Positions 7,874 to 13,733 of a stretch of DNA of 13,733 bases are shown here, piece after piece. Location: positions 1-13,733 of the forward strand of contig JAUXFR010000006.1 in the NCBI GenBank assembly GCA_030622805.1, read 5' to 3'. Position numbers and translations under genes: made by a program. This DNA is from Anaerolineae bacterium. Lineage in GTDB: Bacteria; Chloroflexota; Anaerolineae; Anaerolineales; UBA4823. The notes under the pieces are model-generated. The model was not told where the DNA came from and did not search any database. It saw only the letters and a program-made list of their open reading frames with translations. Position 1 is the stretch's first letter. Every line of letters begins with the position of its first letter.

Positions 7874-8983
7874 ATGAACCATTCCAGAAACAAACGCTGG
7901 GCGTTCAGGAACATCGATGATGAATTGCTTTGGGACATTATCAAGAGCAGCTCATCCCCATGCAGACTCCCCGCAGATTATCGGGAAATCAATCCTATTA
8001 AGTTCACAAACCATGCAGGCGATCCGGTCTCAGTGGGCGAATCGCTAAAATTCTTGTACGCCGATAGTCTCGTTGTTGTTAAGGGAGAACAGATCATCAA
8101 CGAGCAGTACTTCAATGGTATGACAGAAAGCACAGCGCATATATTGTTTTCTGCCAGTAAGCCATTCGCTGGCGCCATCATCGCCATCCTGATCCGAGAT
8201 CATGCACTCGCAGGTGAAAATGATCTAATTACAACCTATCTGCCAGAACTCAAAGACACAGCGTTCAAGGATGTGTCGATCCGTCATCTTCTGGACATGC
8301 AGAGCGGGATAGACATCCATGACCTGGAAGATCCCCGCGAAATAGAGCGTGCCAGCGGATACGCCGTTCCAGTTGGGGATGAATCCATCTCAACAGTCCT
8401 CCGTAAATTTCAAAATAAAAAATATCCGGCAGGAGTTAAGACAGACTACCTGTCTATTAACACGGATCTTCTCAGCCTGCTCGCTGCACGCGTAACTGGA
8501 AAACCCGCCGCGGTGCTGCTGCAAGATTTGTTGTTTGAATCAATGGGTATAGAGTTCACTGCCTATCTGTTAAAAGACCAGAAGGGTGTGAATGCGCTCT
8601 CCGGTGGATTGGTGCTCACAGTACGCGATTTGGTTAAATTGGGTGTCCTGCTGCTGAACGATGGCGTCTTACATGGAAATCAGGTACTGCCCAAAGGATA
8701 CATAAAACAAATAATCGATACTGCCGAACCTGAGAAGTGGGTTGGAAGCTGGATCGCACAGCTTACTCCGCAGGTAAAAGCTTATCGATCTTGTTTGTAT
8801 ATTTGCTCGGACAATTTCGACAACGATTCATTCTTCGCCGTTGGCAATTATGGAAATGCCCTGTATATTAATACGCGAAACAAAGTAGTCATCGCTTTGC
8901 AGTCTTCCTATCCTTCCGCGGTAGACATCCCACGTTTCACGACCAAAATGAACATGCTCAAGGCAATCGCTAATGGGATATAA
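7874..8983 (+). CDS. Beta-lactamase/NylB-like serine hydrolase, cytoplasmic
   Basis: The 369-residue protein belongs to the SxxK serine hydrolase fold that includes class C beta-lactamases, EstB esterases and 6-aminohexanoate-dimer hydrolase. The catalytic tetrad S93-A-S-K96 lies in ILFSASKPFAGAI, at the start of the usual helix. The second-motif tyrosine is Y192-L-S194, within TDYLSINTDLLS. The surrounding IRHLLDMQSGI and LSGGLVLTVRDLVKLG are typical of the fold. The third, KTG-like motif is degenerate, with AVGNYGNALYI in its place. There is no signal peptide or lipobox, so it is probably cytoplasmic, and antibiotic resistance is unlikely. The substrate is unknown; an amide or ester hydrolase is as far as the sequence goes. 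The start is ATG 7874, 52 bases after the fusion gene, without a clear Shine-Dalgarno. Confidence 0.82.
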   Translation: MNHSRNKRWAFRNIDDELLWDIIKSSSSPCRLPADYREINPIKFTNHAGDPVSVGESLKFLYADSLVVVKGEQIINEQYFNGMTESTAHILFSASKPFAGAIIAILIRDHALAGENDLITTYLPELKDTAFKDVSIRHLLDMQSGIDIHDLEDPREIERASGYAVPVGDESISTVLRKFQNKKYPAGVKTDYLSINTDLLSLLAARVTGKPAAVLLQDLLFESMGIEFTAYLLKDQKGVNALSGGLVLTVRDLVKLGVLLLNDGVLHGNQVLPKGYIKQIIDTAEPEKWVGSWIAQLTPQVKAYRSCLYICSDNFDNDSFFAVGNYGNALYINTRNKVVIALQSSYPSAVDIPRFTTKMNMLKAIANGI

Positions 8984-9027
8984 AGCAGGGTTGAGTCAAA
9001 GTCAAAGCACTGCTCCAGGAAGTAAAT

Positions 9028-9102
9028 ATGGCATACGATGAAAAGCTTGAGGATTGGGTTCTCAATGGCGTCGAGTTTGCCAGAACGCTTCCAGCAAAGT
9101 AA
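9028..9102 (+). CDS. Possible short ORF with a strong ribosome binding site (leader peptide or gene remnant)
   Basis: ATG 9028 is preceded by AGGAAG at 9017-9022 with a 5-base gap, the best ribosome binding site between 8984 and 9200. It opens only 24 codons, beginning MAYDEKLEDWVLNGVEFA, before TAA at 9100-9102. Codon use looks protein-like rather than random. No family was recognised. It could be a leader peptide for the folate-family gene downstream, the surviving start of a broken gene, or the true start of that gene if the reading frame has been disturbed. Confidence that it is translated is low to moderate. Confidence 0.25.
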   Translation: MAYDEKLEDWVLNGVEFARTLPAK

Positions 9103-9160
9103 GTCGAGAATTATCCCTATCCGGATTACTGAGAAACGAACAGCACTGAATTATCTGAAT

Positions 9161-9928
9161 ATGATGCCAGAAGAACGCAAGACGCCATGGAGTGGAAGAC
9201 ACGCAGGTAAAGATCAGCTTAGAACTTTAATATGGACGACTTTAAAAGAACAGGGGGGGTCGCTGGGTGAGCCATATGGGCATATACCAAATTTTATCGG
9301 CTCAGATCTGGCTGCAGCACGCCTGGCAGAGCTGTCAATATGGAAAGATGCAAAAACAATCAAGTGCAACCCGGACACAGCCCAACTTCCAGTTAGAGTA
9401 CGCGCGCTGCAGGATGGAAAGCTTCTATATATGGCGGTCCCACGCCTGACAGACGTACGCTGCTTTATAGAATTCAGCTCTGAAGGTTTATCAAGAAATC
9501 GAATTGACCCGGAACGCGCGCTGAGCGCCCACCAAGCGGTTAAATATGGTAGGCTGGTGATGTTCGAAGAAATGGAGCCAATCGATCTGGTCGTAACCGG
9601 CTGTGTGGCGGTAACTCCTGGTGGTGGACGCACCGGTAAAGGTGCCGGTTTTGCTGACCTGGAGTTAGGTATGCTGCGTGAATTCGACCTGGTGACCCAA
9701 AAAACGCCCATCATTACAACAGTCCACGAACTTCAAATCATATACGATGACGTGCTTCCAATGCAAGTTCACGATTCCCCTCTTGATTGGATCATTACGC
9801 CCGATCACGTCATCGAAACCAACACCAGCTATCCTCAGCCGACCGGCCTGGATTGGGAAATCATACGTACAGATCAATTTGAATCCATACCGATTCTGAG
9901 GGTGCTGCGAGATCGATCCGGTAGATAA
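9161..9928 (+). CDS. 5-formyltetrahydrofolate cyclo-ligase family protein (MTHFSD-like, COG0212)
   Basis: The protein resembles the 5-formyl-THF cyclo-ligase (MTHFS) superfamily, in particular the MTHFSD-type branch. Numbering from ATG 9161 (255 aa), family-like stretches are KDQLRTLIW, HIPNFIGSDLAA, PRLTDVRCF, IDLVVTGCVAVTP and a phosphate-loop-like GRTGKGAGFADLELGML (G159-KGAGFADLE168). PIITTVHELQI and PLDWIITPDHVI follow. MTHFSD-type proteins are often not proven cyclo-ligases, so the enzymatic activity is uncertain. The frame is open back to ATG 9038, but residues from 9038-9160 look unlike coding sequence and match nothing in the family, and 9038 lies 15 bases from the Shine-Dalgarno, so 9161 is preferred; ATG 9164 is equivalent. 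No good ribosome site precedes 9161. A frameshift near 9208 is possible. The stop overlaps the next gene's ATG by one base (TAATG). Confidence 0.8.
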   Translation: MMPEERKTPWSGRHAGKDQLRTLIWTTLKEQGGSLGEPYGHIPNFIGSDLAAARLAELSIWKDAKTIKCNPDTAQLPVRVRALQDGKLLYMAVPRLTDVRCFIEFSSEGLSRNRIDPERALSAHQAVKYGRLVMFEEMEPIDLVVTGCVAVTPGGGRTGKGAGFADLELGMLREFDLVTQKTPIITTVHELQIIYDDVLPMQVHDSPLDWIITPDHVIETNTSYPQPTGLDWEIIRTDQFESIPILRVLRDRSGR

Positions 9929-11502
9929 TGGAAATATTACCAACACAGCGCAGGTTCATCTTATCCATAGCCATAATCACCGGCATACTACTGGTGACAA
10001 TGTTCCTTTTCTTCGGTCCCACTGATAACTGGGCCTGGGACCCGTCCTTCTATTATGCCCAGGTGCGTTCTCCAATCATTGATGATGACTTAAATTTCTA
10101 CAATGACACGAACACATCTGGCGTTGAAACAGCTCCGACGGCTACCGGTTTACAACCAACAACTTACCCAATAGGTCCTGCAATCCTCTGGTCACCCTTT
10201 TTTCTTGCCGCCCATATTCTGGTCACCCGGTTCTTCCCGGCTTATGCAGACGGTTTATCTGCTCCATACATTGCGTTCGTATCCATCGGAACGATATTCT
10301 ACGCATTGTTAGGGATGCTGATCAACTATAAAATGCTGCGCAGCCTCAGCGACAAGTTTACCTCAATCTTAACCTGCGCGATGTGTGTTGCCGCAACCCC
10401 CCTGTTTTTCTTCATTTTCCGCCAGCCTATCACCGCGCATACAACAACACTGCTGCTATCGGCATTGATCCTCTGGGTCTTTCTTATGCTTGACGAGGGT
10501 CAATTACCAATTCAAGTAAGTGGATTGCTTTTCGGGGTCTTTTTGGGTTTGCTGTTCATCAATCGCTGGTCAGGGATTTTCCTGGGTGTGTTTCCAATGA
10601 TATATTACCTGGTCCAGATTAAAAAGAGGTTTGATAAGAATAAGCTCTCCACATTGATACCAATACTGATTCAAATCGCCATCTTCATAGCAGTCTTCGC
10701 CATAACCATCTCTCCCCAGATCATTCTATGGTACCGCCTGCACAATCGCTTGCTGATCATTCCCCAGAGTCCCAGGAGCTGGATTACCGAACTGAGAGAT
10801 CAGAACATTCACAACATCTTTATTCACACAAACCGGGGAATGTTATTTTGGGCGCCCTTCATGCTGGTCGGTTTGCTGGGTATATTCTGGATCAAAAATC
10901 CCAGACTCCGATTGGGCTCCATCCTGACCATTGTCCTGCTGCTCTTGCTGCTGGGTTTACGTGAAGATTGGTTCGGTGGTGGCTTGTATGGGACGCGCTA
11001 TTTTCTTGAAGTACTGCCAATCATCGCGCTGGGTTTTGTCTCGTTGTGGTCGTCCATTCGCCTGAGGATGACTTTGAAAAATTCTGCGCTGGTTGTTTTT
11101 TCCATAATAACGATCGGGCAGCAATTTGTCCTGATGCACGCGGTGGAATTTGGGATCGAGCCAGGCTGGATTAACCTCCCCGCATACTTGGAAGGCAAGC
11201 CTGTTGGTCTTAGATTTCAATGGGAAAGTTTATTCCGTTTAATTCGTAATCCACGGGAATGGTTCCTGCCACGCCCTTATGTCGCCCAGGATCACCAGAC
11301 GATTTTTGTAAATATATTGGATGGTACACGTAAACTTTCCGATTATTTCATCCAACTGATTACAATCACCATCGTCCCATTTTTGATGGTCGTGTTTGGG
11401 TTTATCACTAAATCGATGAAGAGAAACTATCTCCCCCTGATAGCTATACTAGTTCTTGGATTAATGGTTACCTGGTCGGTTTTTCTTCTTCTCGTTGGCT
11501 AG
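9928..11502 (+). CDS. Polytopic membrane protein, GT-C-like glycosyltransferase
   Basis: The 524-residue integral membrane protein has roughly ten to twelve hydrophobic segments spread along its length (first at about 10-30, last near 480-522). The first outer loop is acidic and aromatic: W37-D38-PSFYYAQVRSPIIDDDLNF. This matches the layout of GT-C glycosyltransferases, where an Asp pair or DxD-like cluster after helix 1 is catalytic. A later EDWFGGGLYGTRYFLEVLP (346-364) resembles the GG..YGPRYL..LP motif common in bacterial GT-C and DUF-type mannosyltransferase relatives. Such enzymes move a sugar from a polyprenyl-phosphate donor onto a lipid, glycan or protein at the outer face of the membrane. 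Donor and acceptor cannot be told. The start ATG overlaps the preceding TAA by one base, which suggests coupling. It converges on the regulator gene with 14 bp between stops and no hairpin terminator. Confidence 0.7.
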   Translation: MEILPTQRRFILSIAIITGILLVTMFLFFGPTDNWAWDPSFYYAQVRSPIIDDDLNFYNDTNTSGVETAPTATGLQPTTYPIGPAILWSPFFLAAHILVTRFFPAYADGLSAPYIAFVSIGTIFYALLGMLINYKMLRSLSDKFTSILTCAMCVAATPLFFFIFRQPITAHTTTLLLSALILWVFLMLDEGQLPIQVSGLLFGVFLGLLFINRWSGIFLGVFPMIYYLVQIKKRFDKNKLSTLIPILIQIAIFIAVFAITISPQIILWYRLHNRLLIIPQSPRSWITELRDQNIHNIFIHTNRGMLFWAPFMLVGLLGIFWIKNPRLRLGSILTIVLLLLLLGLREDWFGGGLYGTRYFLEVLPIIALGFVSLWSSIRLRMTLKNSALVVFSIITIGQQFVLMHAVEFGIEPGWINLPAYLEGKPVGLRFQWESLFRLIRNPREWFLPRPYVAQDHQTIFVNILDGTRKLSDYFIQLITITIVPFLMVVFGFITKSMKRNYLPLIAILVLGLMVTWSVFLLLVG

Positions 11503-11516
11503 ATATTCCCAGGCAC

Positions 11517-12170
11517 TCACACATCGAGGCGGTATCCAACGCCACGTACTGTTATCAAATACTCTGGATTGCGTGGATCAACCTCGATCGCATGACGCAG
11601 CCAGCTGATGTGTACATCCAGCGTGCGGGTATCCCCAATATAATCCGTTTCCCATATCTGCCTGAATAGCTGCTCACGTCTGATAACTTCGCCAGGTCTT
11701 TCCATAAACGCCTTAAGCAGAAGTATCAATCGCGGTGTTAAGCGTGATTCGTTTTTCTGACAGACCACTTTCTTCCGCTCAAGATCCAGGCGGATCGGAC
11801 CAGCACGCATGATCTGCTCACCCTCTCCGGGCAGTATCCGTTCAATACGATTATATAATTTCCTGATTGTGAACGGCATGGTCAGGATAATATCCGCACA
11901 GAAATCTTCCGGATAATGGGAATTTTGATCAGCAATCACCAGGATGGGTAGATCATTTGCCTGGCTATGCAAGGACTTACAGATTCGAGAACCATTGCTG
12001 CGCATCGACAATGCATTGAGGACAACCAGGTCTGGTCCGACATCAGATAAACACGCCAGAGCCTGCGAGCCGGTTTGAACCGTCTCTATATGATAACCTT
12101 TCTTCCGCAGTCCTGGAATAAATGCTGGACTGTTAGCCCGTGTTCCTTCAATCCACAATAATATTGCCAT
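11517..12170 (-). CDS. OmpR/PhoB-family regulator with a degenerate, non-phosphorylatable receiver domain
   Basis: A 217-residue transcription regulator (ATG at 12170; a TTG one codon upstream at 12173 is also possible). Residues 2-110 have receiver-domain layout, but the key residues are gone. The acidic pair reads WIEG instead of DD/ED. The phospho-acceptor Asp is N52 (DLVVLNALSM), the switch Thr is Ala (LVIADQ), the conserved Lys is M98 (LTMPF) and the aromatic switch is Ile. Residues about 125-217 form an intact winged-helix DNA-binding domain: LTPRLILLLKAFMERPGEVIRREQLFRQIW, then RTLDVHISWLRHAIE and the wing YLITVRGVGYRLDV. No histidine kinase is adjacent. It therefore probably acts without phosphorylation, through another signal or constitutive dimerisation. 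It is transcribed divergently from the nuclease gene, with a candidate promoter at 12257-12285. Confidence 0.92.
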   Translation of the reverse strand: MAILLWIEGTRANSPAFIPGLRKKGYHIETVQTGSQALACLSDVGPDLVVLNALSMRSNGSRICKSLHSQANDLPILVIADQNSHYPEDFCADIILTMPFTIRKLYNRIERILPGEGEQIMRAGPIRLDLERKKVVCQKNESRLTPRLILLLKAFMERPGEVIRREQLFRQIWETDYIGDTRTLDVHISWLRHAIEVDPRNPEYLITVRGVGYRLDV

Positions 12171-12256
12171 CAATAAAGCCGTTCAATCATTGGAACGCTC
12201 GTCCCTAAAGAGATATTACCAGGTGCTTGCCCGCAACGCTCATGGTTGGTTAATTC

Positions 12257-12285
12257 ATTATAATAGCATAACAGTAAATGAGCAA
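12257..12285 (-). promoter_or_regulatory. Candidate promoter for the atypical regulator gene
   Basis: On the minus strand, TTGCTC (12285-12280) and a perfect TATAAT (12262-12257) are separated by 17 bp. Transcription would begin near 12250, leaving about 80 bases of leader before the ATG at 12170. The -35 region overlaps one copy of the AATGAG/CTCATT hexamer (12277-12282) that recurs near the divergent nuclease promoter. Confidence 0.6.
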
Positions 12286-12327
12286 CACCTTTTTGTCCAA
12301 ATTCTTTAACATTTAAAAAATTCACTT

Positions 12328-12348
12328 CAATGAGCGCCTCCCTCATTG
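12328..12348. promoter_or_regulatory. Inverted repeat, candidate operator at the nuclease promoter
   Basis: CAATGAG (12328-12334) and CTCATTG (12342-12348) form a perfect 7-bp inverted repeat around 7 bases. The right arm overlaps the -35 box of the downstream promoter by three bases. This placement fits a repressor operator. The divergently encoded winged-helix regulator is an obvious candidate to bind it, although OmpR-family sites are more often direct repeats. Binding is inference only. Confidence 0.4.
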
Positions 12349-12374
12349 CGCCAATCTATACCCCATGTTAGAAT
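12346..12374 (+). promoter_or_regulatory. Candidate sigma-70-type promoter for the bifunctional nuclease gene
   Basis: TTGCGC (12346-12351) and TAGAAT (12369-12374) are separated by an ideal 17 bp. Transcription would start near 12381, about 27 bases before the ATG. The -10 box matches five of six consensus bases and the -35 box keeps the TTG. Its -35 box overlaps the inverted repeat at 12328-12348. Confidence 0.6.
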
Positions 12375-12407
12375 ACAAAACACAAGAGCCGGACTCTGGA
12401 GGCGTGT

Positions 12408-12980
12408 ATGAATGATATGATCGAAGTAGAGATTGACAGCATTCGAGTCAGCTTGATGTCTCAACAAAGGATTGTAATCCTAAGAGAACGGGATGAGGAA
12501 CGCTATCTTCCGATCTGGATTGGCGTATACGAAGCAGAAGCCATCACAATTGCGCTGCAGGAGGTTGAAGTCGCTCGTCCGCTCACACATGACTTGTTAA
12601 AAGACGTATTCCAACAATTGGATGCAAGGGTCATCAGAGTCGAAGTCATATCTCTACGTGAAGATACATTCTACGGGAATATTGTTGCAGAAGTAAACGG
12701 AAGGACATTGAACATCGACTCACGACCTTCCGATGCACTGGCGATTGCCGTTCGCACACACGTCCCAATTATGGTCTCCGATGATGTAATGACAGCAGCC
12801 GGTATCATCCCAGAAGAAGATTTACAACAAGAGGAAGCTGTGGAAGGTGAGGGAGATTTTCCAGAATCTGAGGTTGAAATTGGTGAAGAACGGTTGTCCC
12901 TATTTGAAGACTTTCTGGAACAACTTGATAAGGATAAAAGCGAAGATCAAGATTCTGCAGATGACAAAGAACCTGAATAA
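12408..12980 (+). CDS. Bifunctional nuclease (BFN/DUF151) domain protein
   Basis: The 190-residue protein has a DUF151 (bifunctional nuclease) domain at about 1-135. Recognisable stretches are MIEVEIDSIRVSL, ILRERDEERYLPIWIGVYEAEAIT, RPLTHDLLKDVF, FYGNIVAEVNGRTLNIDSRPSDALAIAVR and PIMVSDDVM. Plant and bacterial members have been reported with RNase and DNase activity, though the physiological role in bacteria is poorly defined. The last 55 residues are strongly acidic and include EERLSLFEDFLEQLDKD, a UvrB/UvrC-like helical segment often attached to this domain, followed by a disordered-looking D/E/K tail. ATG 12408 has GGAGG at 12398-12402, five bases upstream, an excellent ribosome site. A promoter and candidate operator lie just upstream. 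The 3' end forms a hairpin that overlaps the stop codon. Confidence 0.92.
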   Translation: MNDMIEVEIDSIRVSLMSQQRIVILRERDEERYLPIWIGVYEAEAITIALQEVEVARPLTHDLLKDVFQQLDARVIRVEVISLREDTFYGNIVAEVNGRTLNIDSRPSDALAIAVRTHVPIMVSDDVMTAAGIIPEEDLQQEEAVEGEGDFPESEVEIGEERLSLFEDFLEQLDKDKSEDQDSADDKEPE

Positions 12981-12988
12981 AGTATAAT
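12961..12988 (+). promoter_or_regulatory. Candidate promoter for dnaB, inside the end of the nuclease gene
   Basis: ATGACA (12961-12966) and a perfect TATAAT (12983-12988) lie 16 bp apart. The -35 box matches five of six consensus bases. It overlaps the last codons of the nuclease gene, and the -10 box falls in the loop of the 12969-12999 inverted repeat. A weaker alternative -10 (TATACT, 13100-13105) lies nearer dnaB but has no good -35. Confidence 0.45.
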
Positions 12989-12999
12989 CATTCAGGTTC
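12969..12999. repeat. Perfect 10-bp inverted repeat spanning the nuclease stop codon
   Basis: GAACCTGAAT (12969-12978) pairs with ATTCAGGTTC (12990-12999) around an 11-base loop. The left arm holds the last codons and the start of the stop codon. No T-tract follows on the plus strand, so it is not a standard intrinsic terminator. It may stabilise the 3' end of the mRNA, attenuate transcription, or bind a protein at the dnaB promoter, whose TATAAT box sits in the loop. Confidence 0.6.
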
Positions 13000-13145
13000 C
13001 ACGGACTCATCACCAATCACAATCCTGCTTCTCTCATTATCCAGGATATCGAAGAAAATTTAAAAAATCCCTGGCGACTTTCAAGAATATCCCTGCTTTT
13101 ATACTGGAATTCATCCCGAAAAAACCGGAAGAAGCGTTTATCCCA

Positions 13146-13733
13146 ATGTCAGAATTCCCTCCACTCGAAGAAGCAACAACTACGGGTCTCCAAATCGTTC
13201 CACACAGCCGGGAGGCCGAAGAAGCCGTTTTAGGCTCGGTTTTAATCAACCCTGAAGCTTATTTTGATGTTGTTCAATTCTTGCAGACAGATGATTTTTA
13301 CATCCACAGACACCGCTGGATATGGGAAGCTTTCAATCATCTGAACGAACAGCGAGTGCCAATAGACATCCTTACAGTCTCTGAAGAACTTGAACAGATG
13401 GGGCATATTGCAGAAGTTGGCGGTGCGGCATATCTTACGACGCTGATCAACAACGTCCCGACATCCTTGCATGCAGAAGCATACGGACATCGGGTCGAGG
13501 AGACTTCGATTAGAAGGCGTATGCTGGACGCTGCCAACGATATCGCAAAACTGGCATATCAACAGGATACCAGCGTTGAGACCGTCATGGATGAGGCAGA
13601 AAAGTCGATCTTTGGGGTGAGCGAACGCAGATTGACGCGCGATCTGCAGCCAATTAAGGAAGTACTCAACGAAGTCTACGACCGAATCGATCTGCTCTAC
13701 AGGCGGGATGATGAGATGTACGGCGTACCGACA
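13146..13733 (+). CDS. dnaB: Replicative DNA helicase DnaB, N-terminal part (runs off the window)
   Basis: Hexameric replicative helicase that unwinds DNA at the fork and recruits primase. The 196 codons visible cover the N-terminal helical domain: LQIVPHSREAEEAVLGSVLINPEAYFDVVQFLQTDDFY is the classic opening (here cited as separate pieces: PHSREAEEAVLGS, LINPEAY, FLQTDDFY). HRWIWEAFNHL, PIDILTVSEELE, GGAAYLTTLINNVPTS and HAEAYGHRVEE follow. The linker then runs up to DDEMYGVPT, exactly where the RecA-type ATPase domain normally begins (GVPTGF..LD), so the catalytic half lies outside. ATG 13146 gives the usual DnaB N-terminus. The ribosome site is weak (GGAAG about 15 bases upstream). The 165-base gap before it contains the hairpin and candidate promoter at 12961-12999 and otherwise nothing recognised. 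Confidence 0.95.
   Translation, partial: MSEFPPLEEATTTGLQIVPHSREAEEAVLGSVLINPEAYFDVVQFLQTDDFYIHRHRWIWEAFNHLNEQRVPIDILTVSEELEQMGHIAEVGGAAYLTTLINNVPTSLHAEAYGHRVEETSIRRRMLDAANDIAKLAYQQDTSVETVMDEAEKSIFGVSERRLTRDLQPIKEVLNEVYDRIDLLYRRDDEMYGVPT

Noticed and set aside
8995..9006. GTCAAAGTCAAA tandem 6-bp repeat after the serine hydrolase gene
   Set aside because: Only two short copies, easily explained by chance; no further copies nearby.
9214..9714. 166-residue minus-strand open frame inside the MTHFSD-like gene
   Set aside because: Antisense shadow; the plus-strand frame has clear family motifs over the same bases, and the minus product is Ser/Arg/Pro-rich without any domain.
11503..11516. Bidirectional terminator between the convergent glycosyltransferase and regulator genes
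   Set aside because: Only 14 bases separate the stops and no inverted repeat with T-tract was found there or just inside either gene.
13037..13249. 70-residue minus-strand open frame upstream of dnaB
   Set aside because: Overlaps the dnaB start, has no ribosome site or recognisable family, and looks like a chance open frame.

Overview
The window looks like a bacterial chromosome of moderate G+C content, with mainly housekeeping genes mixed with accessory metabolic genes. The DUF151-type bifunctional nuclease protein, the MTHFSD-like folate-family protein, the cyclic-2,3-diphosphoglycerate-synthetase-like GTPase and the style of the ArgS and DnaB proteins together suggest Chloroflexota, most likely class Anaerolineae. 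That assignment is inference from gene content and remembered family resemblance; no marker in the window proves it. No tRNA, rRNA, CRISPR array, insertion sequence or phage gene was seen.

Left part (1-2280): the ribosomal protein S20 gene (rpsT, TTG start) ends in a clear intrinsic terminator. A promoter for argS (arginyl-tRNA synthetase) begins inside the terminator's T-tract. Middle part (2386-11502): seven to eight genes run on the plus strand with gaps of 3-105 bp or stop/start overlaps. They encode a cPGS-like GTPase, an unaccompanied beta-class DNA N4/N6 methyltransferase, a CDF-family metal exporter, a 640-residue fusion of a galactokinase-type sugar kinase with a GalU-type UTP-sugar pyrophosphorylase, a cytoplasmic SxxK serine hydrolase, an MTHFSD/5-formyl-THF cyclo-ligase-family protein whose 5' end looks disturbed, and a multi-membrane GT-C-like glycosyltransferase. 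The fusion enzyme could make a nucleotide sugar from a free sugar in two coupled steps, and the GT-C-like protein could belong to surface glycan assembly, but a pathway link between them is only inferred.

Right part (11517-13733): an OmpR/PhoB-type regulator on the minus strand converges on the glycosyltransferase gene. Its receiver domain has lost the phosphorylatable Asp (Asn instead), the conserved Lys (Met instead) and other switch residues, while its winged-helix DNA-binding domain looks intact. It is divergent from a DUF151 bifunctional nuclease gene across a 234-237 bp region that holds two good sigma-70-type promoters and a perfect CAATGAG-N7-CTCATTG inverted repeat over the nuclease promoter's -35 box. 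The nuclease gene ends in a 10-bp hairpin whose loop carries a TATAAT box, a candidate promoter for dnaB, which runs off the right edge.

The observations most worth following up are the kinase-pyrophosphorylase fusion, the phosphorylation-dead regulator with its nearby palindrome, and the ambiguous 5' end of the folate-family gene.
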